64,000 nt of DNA from Epiperipatus broadwayi. Its lineage: Eukaryota; Onychophora; Udeonychophora; Euonychophora; Peripatidae. The notes below the pieces were generated by a model. That model ran no database searches. It saw only the letters and a program-made list of their open reading frames with translations, and was not told the DNA's origin. The stretch covers positions 6,575,176 through 6,639,175 of the forward strand of contig JAQFVV010012420.1 in NCBI GenBank assembly GCA_028023455.1, in the 5' to 3' direction. Position numbers and translations under genes: made by a program. Positions 9,750 through 21,966 of the stretch are shown here, in pieces (within the stretch, counting starts at the first letter, position 1; the number at the start of each line of letters is the position of its first letter).

Positions 9750-11160
9750 TGGTGTGATGGCAAAGTTTAATCCTTTTTTAAGGATAGAAGTTTCAGCATT
9801 TATTATATATTTAGATCTAAGATTTTTAGCTGTTGAAAGTGGTAGGCTGCTTGGTACATTACAACCTTTAATATGTCCTTATAAATTTATTAAGTTTATT
9901 TTCTTTGACATTCTTTTATTTTTCCATATTATTTAGAATATGATTTTTTTTACTGCTCGAAAAACTCTTGTGAAGTCTTTATCAATAAGTTTATTTTTTT
10001 AGAGAACATTTTACATTACAAATGGAATGCAAAATTTGATACTTTGAAAACATTTGGGAATTTCTTTTTTGTTGTTAACAAGGCTTTATTTGCTCTCTGA
10101 TAATTTTCTCAACTCTCTGGGAGTGAATTGAAGGTTTTAGGAACAATCTTTTCAGACTTACATTTATATAAGAAAGTTAATTGATTTTCTATTTTGGCCT
10201 GTATTAGACAAAATTTTTCATGTTTAAAGTTTGCCTTAAGATTTGTGATAGTGTCAATTTAGTTGTACTTATATATACTTCTATTTCACTTTTAATGAGA
10301 ATAATTAGATCTCCAAAACTCATTGTATAGTAAGAATATCCTATAAAATCAAGGGATTATAATGGTTTTCTATGGGGAAACAATTTATTCCTGCAGATAA
10401 AAATTATATCATAAGTGTATTAACAAACAATTTATTCAAATTTATATTGTGCTAACCATACTTTCAGCAGAACACTGCCAGTATCACAGCACTGTTTTAT
10501 TTTGCAGTTAAAAAGTTGTGTCCTTTAATAAATGTGTAAACTGTGTTTTGTGTGTGTGTGTGTGCATGCAGCTATGTACTTAAAATATTCCTTTGCTTTA
10601 GATATACTACAAGGTAGAAAAAAAATTAGACTAAATATATTTATATTTTTAAAATTATTATATAGGAAAATAATAAATAGCTTTTAAATATCCCATTACA
10701 AAGCTGTTATTTAAAGAGAAAGAGCAAAAGAGGAGGCAATACTCTTCAGGTTTTCCAATTTATTTCAAAATTAACTTTTGCCAGGGAAAGAGAAACTCAG
10801 AAGAAACTTATTCTCAAATAATAGATCTTTTTATTACAATCTTATCATGAGTGCATTCAACATACAATAAGACTAACAAATGGAATAATGATAAAAGGAA
10901 ATAAATATATAATGGTGTAAACAAGCCAATTGGCAAAAAGGTCAGTGAATCCATTTATTTTTACTGAGGTTAGGAATCTCACAAATAGCTTTCTGCTAGG
11001 TAGATAACATCAGACAATTGTCAGATGTTGAATGCCAGTATGAATGTTCTACACAATATTGTAGAATACAATGAGGCATGGTCAAACCTGGAGTAAAAAG
11101 TTGCTGTTTGTAATCATCAATATATCTGCACATGATACAAGCCACTCATAGCTTTAAAGT
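9750..11160. other. AT-rich stretch, no gene seen
   Basis: No supported coding or RNA feature. A TG dinucleotide run lies at about 10547-10563. Confidence 0.5.
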
Positions 11161-11164
11161 ATCA

Positions 11165-11408
11165 GGGTCTTGAAGGAAGATCACAATATCCATCCCAAAT
11201 ATTAGATGTACCTTAACAATTAGACTTGGATAGTTCACCAATCACAATGAAGATAAGTTATCATAGATAAATATTGAATAAATTCTGGGTCTTGAAGGAA
11301 GATCACAATATCCATCCCAAATATTAAATGTATCTTAGCAACTAGACTTGGGTAGTTCACCAATCACAATGGAGATGAGCCATCATAGATAAATGTTGAA
11401 TATATTCT
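11165..11408. repeat. 122-bp tandem duplication
   Basis: Two adjacent units beginning gggtcttgaaggaagatcac at 11165 and 11287, period 122 bp, with roughly a dozen differences. Each unit ends around tagataaat(a/g)ttgaat. Not coding in any frame I can follow. Confidence 0.85.
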
Positions 11409-11409
11409 G

Positions 11410-14015
11410 TGTAAAATGTACTATATATATATATTATATTACAATTACGTTTAATAGATATCTTTACATTTATTTTTAGAATTGTGTATTATTACTCCCG
11501 ATCATACTATAGTGTAAGCACAAAATATTAAAGAAATATGTGTTCTTTTATAATTATTATTGTATTTTGTTAATTTAATAAGAGATAAATAAAATGTGAA
11601 CTAGATACTTTCCAACAGCAAACATTTGATTTTTCTGATGCATGAGAAAAAAAATATCTACGAAGTTACGATATTCTGAAGAAATGTTTTTATATATAGT
11701 AAAAACAATGGGCTTATTATTATTTTTATTTTAAATATTAGTCTTTTTATATAAAGCAAAATATCATAATACCTAAGTATCAAACTTCTTGGTGTTTACT
11801 ACAAAAAAAAAGTCTTACTAATTAAATTGTGGATAAAGTCGTTGCTAAGCAATATCTTAGTAATAAAAACATTTTTAAAAATATATCTGTTACCAGAAAA
11901 CTTTTTGATTTTATCTAATGATGTTGTAGCTTCTACAAATAATTGAGCTGAGCAATAATATGAGTCTAGAGTTGCAAAAAAAATTTAGTATGTGTTTTCT
12001 TTTCTATATAAAGCATGAGACAAAGAGCCATTTTTTTGTTATTGTTATTAAATCTTTTAAAAAAAGATAGCTTGGTTTTTCTATTTCCATACTAAACTTG
12101 ATTTTATGGTAATGTTCAAAAAGGTTTTTAAAAAAATGTTAAAAATAATCTTACCATGAGGCCAATTATTTTAGTCATGTAGACTGTTTTTAAATAGTTG
12201 AAAATAACTTTCTTATTTTTAATTTGTTTTAATTAATATAAGCCAATGTTAGAAAAATTGGGATGAACTCATCACCAATTCCAATGTTTGTTCCTACATT
12301 TGACCAAATGTATGTATACTGAAGAGAGATTCAATTAATTTTTCACTGGCCCAAGTATCATTATCTGTTAATTTAAAATCTTAAAAGTTAAATAAAATAT
12401 GGTTTCTAAAATAAGATTATATTTGTTTTAAATTCAACTAAAAATATGAAATTAGAAAAAGAGTTACTGCTTAAGTTAGTTAACTAACTGTATTTACAAT
12501 TGTTTTTAGTAAACTCCTCTTTTGTCAATTTATGTTAATCCATATAACTTAGAATAAAATGAATATTTTTTTTATTTGGAGAAAGTCTTTTTTTTATTTT
12601 TAATAAACTTCAAATTTATTAAAACAATGCTTAATAAAAGTAATAGATTCTTTGAATATTATAAAAAGGAAAGCAAAGCTTATTTTATGTCACAGACCTA
12701 AAAAAATTAAAATTCACATTTTGTAAGAGAAAATTTTTCATTTTTTAAAAATTATATAGACTACCAAAAGTTCTAAATCAGATGTTTCACTGAAATCAAT
12801 TTTAAAACCTGTTGATTCTTCAATTCACCACATTAACTTGTTTTTAATAGCCACATTTAACAGAATTTCATCATATGTTAGATATGTAAATTAGTTCTTC
12901 AACTTTTTAGACATTAAATTAGACAAATGAGATTTTGTTATAATTTGATGTTGTTTTCCTCTTTACTAGTGTACTTAAGAATGCTATTGATATTTTGAAT
13001 GATATTCAGTCATCTATGAGTTTAATTAAACACTGTTTATCAAACTTTTTTTTGTATGTTTTTGATTATCAGATATTCATCAAATTTTCCAGAATTGGTG
13101 ATATTTTTCAGAAAAAATGTAAAAGAACATTATTTTCATTTATTATAAAAATCATTTGTATAGTTAAAACATGCAATAATGATAACCATCTTTTATTTGG
13201 CCTCGTGGTAACAATTTCTATGATAAAATCAAGTTTACTAAAACAAAAATCAAAAAACGTAACTTTAAAAAAAAAAAAAAGTTTTCATTAAACAAATAAA
13301 GATAGTTCTTTATCTTCTGCAATTTATATAGAATACAAATACATATGGGAAGTTATCTAAAATTCTTTTTTTCATCATTATCCAGCTCAGTTATTTTTTA
13401 AAGGTGAACCTTATTAGATAAAAGGAAAAAGCTTTCTAATATCATGCAAATTTATAATAATGTTTCTGTTATTGTGATGCATTTACCAATAATTTTAACT
13501 ACAAAATAACTTTATTGGTAGTACTCTAAAAAATAATAAATGCATTTTTTTAAACTATACTTATAAAATGTCTAAAAAATTTTACACACTCCAAAAATAA
13601 AATTCATTTAGAATGCTTTACCACTTGTAAATTTTAAACCAGATGGATTTTTTTTCTACTGGAAGAGTTCAATCAGAAAATTAATGGTAAAAAAGAAGAG
13701 TACATTTTTATTACCAGATATTTATTATCATTTTAAAATAACAAAACATGATATAAATTGTATTGAAAATTATATTCTGACAAAATTTGAATATGATGAA
13801 ATATTACTAAGAGAAATTATAGAAACTTCTAAATGGCATAAAAACATAAAGAAAAAGTATGAATGAAATAAAATGAAAGCAGCCTGGAATAAATTATTGG
13901 AGGAATACTATTATTTAATATCTTTCAATCAATTCAATTAAAAAAAGATAAAACTGTGAAGAAAGCGTTTTGCTATCAGATTGATAAATCAGTAGATTTT
14001 GTTTAAAAAATATTT
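11410..14015. other. AT-rich stretch, no assigned gene
   Basis: Holds two moderately long frames of AT-rich composition (12995-13291 and 13684-13866, plus). Neither shows a motif I recognise. The second has a charged, tryptophan-containing end (TSKWHKNIKKKYE) and then, after a stop, NKMKAAWNKLLEEYYYL, and might be an old DNA-binding-domain fragment. That is only a suspicion. Confidence 0.35.
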
Positions 14016-14017
14016 TA

Positions 14018-14220
14018 ATTGTCAAGCATTGGTGGCCGAGTGGTCAGCACAGCTGCCTTACAAGCAGTTGTCCTGGGTTCACAGGTTTGCTTCCCGGTTG
14101 ATGCTTTGACCATATGAAAAAAAATATATTTTTTAATTAATTTAATTCTTTTTTCTTTGATTAATATTGTTATTAGGACCACATATTCTTTAAGGAAAGT
14201 TTTTGTCAATCATAAATAAT
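14018..14220 (+). repeat. tRNA-derived SINE (copy S1)
   Basis: The tRNA-like head at 14026-14104 folds as a cloverleaf: acceptor GCATTGG pairs with TTGATGC (with G-T pairs), the A-box-like TGGCCGAGTGG is at 14033-14043, and the anticodon stem AGCTGC/GCAGTT has the loop cttacaa (UAC-like). A short duplicated piece (ctgggttcaca) interrupts the T arm before the B-box-like GGTTTGCTTCC. The body begins ttgaccatatgaaaaaaaa and ends near 14216 with gtcaatcataaataat. Related heads occur at 50.3 and 51.0 kb. Transcription by RNA polymerase III is inferred from the boxes. Confidence 0.7.
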
Positions 14221-14646
14221 ATGTAATATTCAATTTTCAATTGGATGGACTGTTGAAGAGTTGGAGTGTGGAGTAGATTGAAGCCTGTCCATTAAAGTAT
14301 AAGTTTTGGCTATCTTAATATATATCTGAGCACTTATAGCATATATGTGTAGAGATAGTAATCTGGACCAACTGATGATTGCTGGTTTAGCATGAAATAC
14401 GTATATTGGTGATTATTTATCTTTTCAACATATATGTGTTCAGGTGTATCAGTGTTATGAGATAGTGTGGAGAGTTGTGGGTCATGTGAAAGTCTGTGCT
14501 CATTTATTCTATATATTACATATATAGACACAGGTATATAATAAGCCTGTGTGTTTCAGTTATTACATAAATAATATGGCAAAAAATAAAACAATCAATA
14601 TGCTTTTTAGCATATAATCAAAATAATTTTAAATAAAACAAATACA

Positions 14647-15030
14647 CTACCCTCTCTCTTGGAAGATTTTAATTTGTAAACATAAAATGAATCCATTTAC
14701 TGAAATTTGTATTGAGTAATATGCCGACACCCATTTTGAAAAAAGGTCATATACTACTAGTAGATATTTCATTTTCCCAAAAGCTGGTAATGGTCCATAG
14801 AAATCAATAGCCACCAGGTCATTGGGTTCTTTAGGGATGATAGGATTCAATGGACCTTGATATGACTTGTTTGCTGGTTTTGTCTTCTGACACATTTCAC
14901 ATGAGCTTACTATCCTGGTGACCTGTGCTCTCATATTTGGCCCATGGAACCATGTCCTCAATAAGCCTTCCACTTTATTTACACCATAGTGCCCATACAA
15001 ATGATGGGTATACTCAATAAGTCATCCTTC
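14647..15030 (-). pseudogene. gypsy 1 integrase N-terminal part
   Basis: The frame shows the HHCC zinc-binding domain: HHLYGHYGVNKVEGLLRTWF, then SCEMCQKTKP. The start of the catalytic core follows at VAIDFYGPLPAFGKMKYLLV with the first catalytic aspartate. The histidines of the HHLYGH stretch lie just upstream of the nominal methionine at 15000, across a stop, so the start is artificial. The sequence after YDLFSKWVSAYY loses similarity, and the second Asp and the Glu of the DDE triad are absent. The integrase is therefore non-functional and 3'-truncated. Confidence 0.8.
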
Positions 15031-15345
15031 CTGTAAACTTTCTGGTATAATCATTTTCCACTGATCCCTTTGTGGGTCAGTGATATACCCTAGTATCCCT
15101 TCTTTCGGGCAGTATCTCTCACCAGCATTAGTGTCTGCCATTTCTCCCACTTCATCTTTGTCTTCTAGTTGGTCAATAATTTTCTTGTAGGTAGGGCTTT
15201 GCCATTGTACCTTTCCTAAGTGTCTCAATCCTTCTTCTAATACAGTGTCTGTTTCTAATTCTACACTTGTCAAACAGATATCTTCCATCTGCAGATGGTT
15301 CTGGGTATCAGGAACAATATTCCGGCTCAATGTGTCCGCTACCAC
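15022..15345 (-). pseudogene. gypsy 1 RNase H-integrase connection
   Basis: A 107-residue frame beginning near VADTLSR, the conserved end of the RNase H/connection region (N-x-x-ADxLSR in many gypsy pols), followed by an acidic linker and a QRDQWKMIIPESL segment that typically precedes the integrase zinc finger. It sits between the RNase H frame and the integrase frame and is separated from both by shifts. Confidence 0.7.
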
Positions 15346-15405
15346 ATTTTCAGTGCCCTTACAATACTGGATGGAATAATTGAACTCCTGGAGAAAAAGG
15401 CTCCA

Positions 15406-15816
15406 TCAGATTAGCCTACTATTTGTTAAATAACTGTGGTTTAAGAATTCCAGGCTCTTATGATCTGTCCTAACAATCGTTTCCGATCCTATCAAAAATT
15501 GGCAGAACTTCTGAAATGCCCACACCACAGTCAAGGCCTCTTTCTCTGTTACACAGTAATTAATCTCTGCACCTCTCAATGGTCTGCTGACAAAATAAAT
15601 TACGCCCAAGGTACCATCCTCTTGAGCTTGCATAAGAGCTGCACCTAACCAATACCCATTACTGTCTACCTGAATAATAAATGGTTTCCTTAGGTCAGGG
15701 TAAACCAACATCACTTGGCTAAGGAATTTCTCTTTAATAACCCTAAAATTGGCCTTGTGCTCGTCCGTCCATTTCCATGACATTCCCTTATGTAATAATT
15801 GCAGCAGAGGCTCCAT
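15406..15816 (-). pseudogene. gypsy 1 RNase H
   Basis: A 136-residue frame with the Ty3/gypsy RNase H signature: FIIQVDSNGYWLGAALMQ (first Asp), a serine-arginine step (VSRPLRGAEINY), the TEKEAL block (catalytic Glu) and RTDHKSLEFL (Asp). It would degrade the RNA strand during reverse transcription. The N-terminal WKWTDEHKANFRVIKEKF is the usual tether after the RT thumb. It overlaps the preceding RT frame by about 28 bases in a different frame, so a frameshift separates them. Confidence 0.85.
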
Positions 15817-16640
15817 GTTTGAAGCAAAGTTTTTGTAAAAATTTATTGTAGAAATTACACAGCCCCAAAAATGATCTCACCTGTTTTGGTGTTCGAGGGG
15901 CTGGGAAATCTCGTATTGCTTGGATTTTGTCCGGGTGGGGTCTGATTCCATTAGCATTAATTAAGTGCCCTAAGAAATTCACTTCTTCCACTGCTAAACA
16001 GCTTTTTTGTAAATTAATGCGAATATCCTTCATATTGCACTCTTGTAAAAACAACTTGAGGTGTTGTAAGTGCTCCTGAGAGTTATTGGATGCAATAATC
16101 ACATCATCCATGTAGATGGTGAATAACTTTTAGATCTCAATGGACAGCACACAGTTAAGACATTTTAGTAGGCCTGCTCCACTATTCTTGAGACCAAAAG
16201 GCATTCTGTTAAATTGGTACGATATACCATTATATCGAAATGTTGTGTACTTCCGGTCAGCAGGGTGTAACTTCATCTGCCAATAGCTGGCAGTCAGATC
16301 TAACGTGGAAAATATCTTTTTTTCCTGGAATTTATTTACCAACTCATTAATTGGAGGTGGAACATTTTGATCTGGCCATGTAATCTTGTTCAATTGCCTG
16401 GCATCCAAACACAGTCTTATGGCTCCATCTTTTTTTTTACAACCACCAATGGGTTATTACATGCTGATGAACCCTTAGTGATAATATACCACTCCTCCAT
16501 TTTAGCTAATTCTCTCTCTACCTCAGCTCTATATTGGTGTGGCATTGGGTATGATCTTGCCTGGTATGGTGTACTGTCAGCGACCTTGATCCTGTGCTTG
16601 TACCCTTTAATAATCCCGGTTTATCTGAAAAATTCGATTT
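15788..16640 (-). pseudogene. gypsy 1 reverse transcriptase
   Basis: Broken into at least three frames. About 16640-16410 reads as the N-terminal fingers (a stretch with KKKDGAIRLCLDARQLNKIT across a frame break). 16408-16130 carries motif A, KKIFSTLDLTASYWQMKLHP, and motif B context MPFGLKNSGAG. 16111-15788 starts at the catalytic YMDDVIIASNN and continues through NFLGHLINANGI and KQVRSFLGLCNFY. Both aspartates of YMDD are present, but frame breaks near 16120 and at both ends make it non-functional. The plus-strand frame across 16367-16816 is an antisense shadow. Confidence 0.85.
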
Positions 16641-16841
16641 ATATTCAATTAGAACTTCTTTTAGGTCCTCTTTCCATCCTTAATTCACTTCATTTATTAT
16701 CTCATCAATCCGTGCCTCTCTTGAAGGTTGTTCTATCCCAACCTCCATATTACATATGTTTTGCTGGTTCATTCTCATCCGCGACCCAAACTCCACTTCT
16801 TCCCCATTGCAGATAGTCTTTTCATTTTTATAATTGATCAC

Positions 16842-17235
16842 TCACCCAGTTTTGTGCATAAAACCTGACCCCAATATGGCTTCATGTACCAACCCTTTTA
16901 GAATTAATAGCGTGTGGGGCATAATTTTATCCCCTATTTTAATTTGCACCCAAACTTGTTTTGAGCCCAATTGTGCCTTTTTGTTATTTGCCAATGTTTT
17001 TTGTGTGTTTTTCACTGGTAGAGTTGGTATTTTATGGGTTGCTCTGCATGCGTTCATATGTTGTTTCCGACATTACTGATATCTGGCTGCCAGAATCCCA
17101 CAATGTCTCTACCTTGACATCGTTCATTTGCAAAACAACCTTTGGGCATTCTTGAGACGTGTACTTAATCGATTCACCATCCCACTCACAAATAAGATTA
17201 TCTATCCTCTTTTCTTCTGTTGTTCTACTGATCAC
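16842..17235 (-). pseudogene. gypsy 1 aspartic protease
   Basis: The 17235-17032 frame holds the retropepsin active site ETLWDSGSQISVMSETTYE (DSG catalytic triad). The 17057-16842 frame continues it in another frame with ILKGLVHEAILGSGFM, which resembles the second conserved G-x-D/G-x-x-F region, here ILGSGFM. One frameshift near 17040-17055 splits the domain. Its role would be to cleave Gag-Pol. Confidence 0.8.
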
Positions 17236-17236
17236 T

Positions 17237-17482
17237 TTATTTCTTTTCTTTTTCCTCTTTTTTTACTGGTTCTTTTATTTCTTCTTTTAATTCTCTGACC
17301 ATCTCTGTCGTTTCTTTCTTTATATCTTCTTTGAATTCCATTTTGAATTCATGTAATAGTTTTCTTATGAAGGGTTCCACACCCTCTTTCAATTCTTTCT
17401 TGCCTTCTGCCATATTGTGTATATTTTTACTACTTCTCAATTTCATATATGCCTTGTTGTTTATTTTTGCTGTAGTAAACAA
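17237..17482 (-). pseudogene. gypsy 1 gag-like N-terminal fragment
   Basis: An 81-residue lysine/glutamate-rich frame (EGKKELKEGVEPF, later KEEIKEPVKKEEKEKK) predicted to be helical, possibly coiled coil. It stops two bases before the protease frame. The second gypsy element at 60.9-61.8 kb also has a long coiled-coil-like gag region, supporting the assignment. No capsid domain or CCHC knuckle remains. Confidence 0.5.
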
Positions 17483-17860
17483 AATCTTAACTTCATCAAT
17501 TATTACAATATAAATTCAATATTTTATTTTGCTTTGCTAATAAATTCATTCACCGACACTCCTCTCTTTTATTACCCTATAATCTCCCGTCCCTCTCTAC
17601 CTTTACTGTCATTACTAGCCTTTGATCGATTTTATTTATTATTTAATTTATCCGCTATTATTTTGTTTCAATATAAACTTATTTAAAATCTTATATTCTT
17701 AAAAAAAAAACTTTCATAATCACTTTTTAGACTTGCGAACTATTTGTGGTCATATTTATTTTCTGGCTACGGACATTAAATTCTCAAATTTTATGCCGTT
17801 TTTTAAATTTTCTTAGGTCGTGTTTTTTTTTTTTTGTAAACCCAAGTTGGGCAAGCCAAT
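17483..17860. other. possible gypsy 1 leader, no LTR resolved
   Basis: Pyrimidine-rich on the plus strand, between the gag-like fragment and the foldback palindrome. It may be the 5' leader or LTR remnant of gypsy 1, but I found no matching copy on the other side of the element. Confidence 0.3.
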
Positions 17861-18020
17861 ATAATGTTTTCCATATTTCTAGGCCTCTATACGCATTATA
17901 AATGCGCGAGTTGATCAAGTTATGCAAAAGAAAAATAAACATTTATTTTTCTTTTGCATAACTTGATCAACTCGCACATTTATAATGTGTATAGAGGCCT
18001 AGAAATACGGAAAACTTTAT
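17861..18020. repeat. foldback palindrome, 80-bp arms
   Basis: Near-perfect inverted repeat: left arm 17861-17939, a 2-base centre (17940-17941), right arm 17942-18020. Shared blocks are tttctaggcctctata, cgagttgatcaagttatgca and aaaagaaaaataaa, with only a handful of mismatches. It looks like a small foldback or MITE-like element, or a hairpin formed from two head-to-head element ends. A second, more decayed copy is at 23.7 kb. Confidence 0.9.
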
Positions 18021-18024
18021 AATA

Positions 18025-21000
18025 TATATATTGTTACAGCACACATTTGATTGCAGCTCAAATTAGTTGTATTACAAAACTGCATGGTTAAAAAGTTTAA
18101 TAAAAACGTCTGACAGATGAATTAGTAAATTTATATATTGCCATGTGAACACATATTTAATATATATGCATAAATAAATTATACCATTGTAAAAAATTAA
18201 AATAAAATAGATCCTTGAGTTAATTCTGCTATTAAATATTTAATAAAAGAATTATATTTAATTTGTGTAATGCAAGGGCAGATAGAGCAATTAGTTTTAT
18301 AGCATGCAAATGAATTGAATTGCATAATTTAAGAAAATATATAACATTTTGTAATACATTCATATTTGCCTTCCAAATGAGAGCATAAAGAAATAATTTA
18401 ACTTTATCTGTAGTAAATTGAATGGGAAATTTAAATACATTAATAAAAATTAAAAAGCAGTAACATTCAGAAAGTTAAAAAACAAATTTTAAATTTCAGT
18501 CATGATTTTAATTTATTTTACATTTCTGTTTTTCTAGCTCATAATAAAAAAAACTATTTTATGTTCTTTTATAAATATATATAAAATCTGATAATTAGAT
18601 CTTGATAAAGAAGTTTTTGAAAAACTTTTGGATATAAATAAATACAGACTTCATTACATTTTAGGGGTTAAAGACATGTTGTAAGAATGTGAAATATCAA
18701 TAGGTGTAAAAATAAAAATTACAGTAGTTTAAAATTTGATTCAAGAAGAAAGCAGCATAGATTGATTCTGTGAAGATGGGAGATATTACTAGTTCAAACA
18801 GTTTCTCTCAGAATTGCTTTGGATAGCTGTACTTTTCTGAATATTTAAATATTTTTTAATACTACATCCATCTTAGCAATTAAGATAACAGTAAATAACA
18901 AAAGTCTATTTACGATGAGTGACAAGAAAATGCAAACTCTTACTAGTCAATAGATCTGCAACTATCTATTTATACCAGACAAACATTGAAGTTGCATATA
19001 ATACAACATTACCTGCTTTAAAAAAAAAAACTTTACCATAAGATAAAAAGTGGTCATAAGACTTATCCTACACCTTTCTCTAATGGGACTCATCTATAGT
19101 GTCTATTATCATTGATAACTGAAGTAGACAATCACAATCAGGGCAAAGATGTGTGCATATATATATATATAATAAATGTATGATATCTGCAGAAAACTGT
19201 TGTTTAAAACATTAGAACTTCTATTGTCAGATCTTATCTTTATATTTAACTATTTTAAGTTTTAATATTTATAATTATTGTAATTTTTCTTTTCAATATT
19301 TTGTAATACATTTATTATATTTATTTGATAGCAGTTGCAAATGTATAAGCAATGATTTATATTTTATATATTTATTGTAAATAAATTATTAGATTATTTG
19401 TTATAAAACAGTTTAATGTGTTTTTTGCTTCTTGAACTCATTCCAAATATATACTATTAATATCCCCTAACTTTGAGAAGTCATGCCATTCATTGAGGAA
19501 CATGCAGGGATAATAATAGTAATTTATAATGAAGATAATCAGTGATGATAAGATATATCCAGAAGTAAACATTCCAAATAAAAGGTTTGACACTTAAAAC
19601 TTAATTTTAAACTGAATTTAGACATAAAAATTGAAACTACTTAACCTTCAGTGACAGGTTTTTTGATCATCCTTACCAGATATTTGATCATATTGGTGTC
19701 AAGTTTTTCTTTCTTGAATTTGTATTTTTTCCAAACTTGTACTGTTACATTTAGTACATCTACATGTTGTCTGAACAGTCCTTCACTTCTGTTCAATTTC
19801 ACTTATAGTTAATATTATACCAAATACTAAAGTATGAATAAATTGAGCATACAATAGAAAATAAGTGTCAAGCAATATGTGTGTCCCTAATCAAAGTATT
19901 GACATTGTAATAATGAAATTTGAGTTTAAATTCTGTGACTTTTAAAAAATTAATATTGGTTTTGTTATTCTAAGAATGACTTAACAAAAAGGATAACATA
20001 AATAGTTAGCATTCTAATTATCACATACAATTTCAGAATCAATCCTTAAACATAAACAAATAGGTTACCAAATTATTGTTGGGATGTGTATGTGTAAAGT
20101 TATATGTTCTATTACTTTTTAGTTGAGTAGCTCCAAAAATATTAAGCAGTGTTGAATACTTTCTTTACTTGATTGTTGGATTGGTAATTTTCAAAGCTGA
20201 CTAAGATACAATCAAAACAAATGAGTGGATTCTGTCAGGACTATATCAATTCTGTTATAGATTTTCTCTCTAATACTTATAACAGAGACAAACAGACATA
20301 ATAGATTCAAAATTTTATTGAAATTATAATAATAAATTTATACAATAATTAAGTTTGGTGATGAGTACAGTTGGCATAATTAGAAATATTAGTGTGCTAT
20401 TTAATATAAATTATTGAAAGTAAAGGAATACTGTGATTTATTTTTACAATTTTGGATATCTCCTTTGTTTTGAGAAAGGTCAGACATTATTAAGAGTAGC
20501 TTTCCTTCCCCTCTAAGCTTAAAGTTACCTAACTGCATTTGATAAATAATGTGCAATGTCAGTTGCTGATTAAAAGACTAATTCCAGACAAGCAAACAGC
20601 TATACTGTGAATCTAGTAGTGAAATGACTTGCTAATAAATTCACCAAACTTACTCCAGTTATTTTCCAATGGCACAAATCTCTTACTTTAATATAGATAT
20701 CACATTCACTGAAGAATTTAATTGTCAAACCTGTTTGTTCTATTAGCTACTCTGTTTATTTTATTATTTAATCTGTTAGCCATAATCTATTCAGAATCCC
20801 ATTATAAATTTTTTTATAAGTTGGACTATTTCATTATTGAAAATAAAAAAGTTATCATTTATTCTAATCTTTTAACTTGTGGAGATTTATTATAAACTTT
20901 AATCAATCTTTTATATCATTAAAATATATAAATGTACTTTTTTAAAAAATCAGTTGGAATCTTGATTGCATTTAAACGCATGTATAAAATTTGAGATCTT

Positions 21001-21910
21001 ATCTTTTATTGTACAATTTGATAATACTGCATTTTTGTTTACTTATTTGAAAAGTAAAATCTTAAATAAATATGTGATTAAATATTTCATGCAATCAATC
21101 AATAAAAGAGGATTATTTTACTCGCATATATTTGTAACACTAAATGTTAAGTAAAAATGTAGTCTTTAACCCGCACCCCTGATGAGAAGATATGAAGCCC
21201 CAAAACTATGAATTCAATTTTTTTTATTCATATATAAAATAAATTAAAGGGAGTATTAATATCTATATATTGGGAGGGAGGGATCTTGAAAATAATAAAC
21301 GTAACATTAATGCTTTTTCAGTTCTGACAATAGGGTTCATCCCTGAAAATGCGTTAAAATTGTATTTAATATTTTTCAAAGCTTTCCCTTCCTCATGTAT
21401 AGTATTAGTATTGCTTTTAGTTTATTTCATTTTGGTGTTTGGATTATAATAATTATATATATATTATATATGTAGAAAATAAAATCACCAAATATTATTC
21501 TAAAAATCTCTACAAATTTTCCAAATCCATGAACATGTAAAAGAAAAGGCATCTCTCATCATATAGCTAATTTCTAAGTGGTAAAGGTTTAAGTGCTTTT
21601 CTACTCTTCCTTTAAAATCCCATTTATTAACCACCATGAGATGATCACCAGTTTGACTATGGGATAGTTACTTGGAAAAAAAAATCTTTTTGGAAAACAT
21701 GAAAAAAAAAAATGCAAGTTTTATGTAGATAGGAAATGAAGTCAGGTTTGCAATAAGTTTATTTATATATAATAATAATGAAAAACTATATATAATAATA
21801 TAATCATTATAACATATGAGTAATACTTGAAAGTATACGATATCCAAGCTTATTATTTGCAAATTAATTTTTAGAAAATGTATGAAATAATAAAAAGGAC
21901 AAGTAAGAAG
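18025..21910. other. AT-rich stretch, no gene seen
   Basis: Nearly 4 kb without a motif-bearing frame, RNA gene or clear repeat. A TA microsatellite lies at 19157-19172. Confidence 0.5.
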
Positions 21911-21915
21911 CATTT

Positions 21916-21917
<2 letters not shown>

Positions 21918-21949
<32 letters not shown>

Positions 21950-21966
21950 ATATATATACATATATG
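21918..21966. repeat. compound CT/CA/TA microsatellite
   Basis: Consecutive (CT)n, (CA)n and (TA)n runs. An antisense reading of this run gives an artificial Arg-Glu repeat. A related non-tandem duplication of tatatg-t(a/t)gttgaagtagaa follows at about 21960-22045. Confidence 0.9.

Larger units (their letters stand above)
14640..17482 (-). mobile_element. Ty3/gypsy-type LTR retrotransposon, degenerate (gypsy 1)
   Basis: The minus-strand order is gag-like coiled coil, aspartic protease, reverse transcriptase, RNase H, integrase: the Ty3/gypsy gene order. The pol parts sit in at least six frames separated by frameshifts and stops. Gag is reduced to a short N-terminal piece directly abutting the protease, so most of gag, including any capsid or zinc-knuckle region, is deleted. 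Integrase stops after its first catalytic aspartate region at about 14647. I could not find paired LTRs flanking it; the element is a truncated relic. Confidence 0.85.

Noticed and set aside
12995-13291. 98-residue plus-strand frame
   Set aside because: No motif, AT-driven composition, ends in an A-rich run coding lysines.
16367-16816. 149-residue plus-strand frame
   Set aside because: Antisense shadow of the gypsy 1 reverse transcriptase on the minus strand.
21168-21210. CTGATGA followed by CAAAAC near 21.2 kb
   Set aside because: No GAAA box and no pairing for helix II; likely chance.
21668-21961. 97-residue minus-strand frame with an Arg-Glu repeat
   Set aside because: Begins inside the CT/CA/TA microsatellite; AT-driven hydrophobic remainder.
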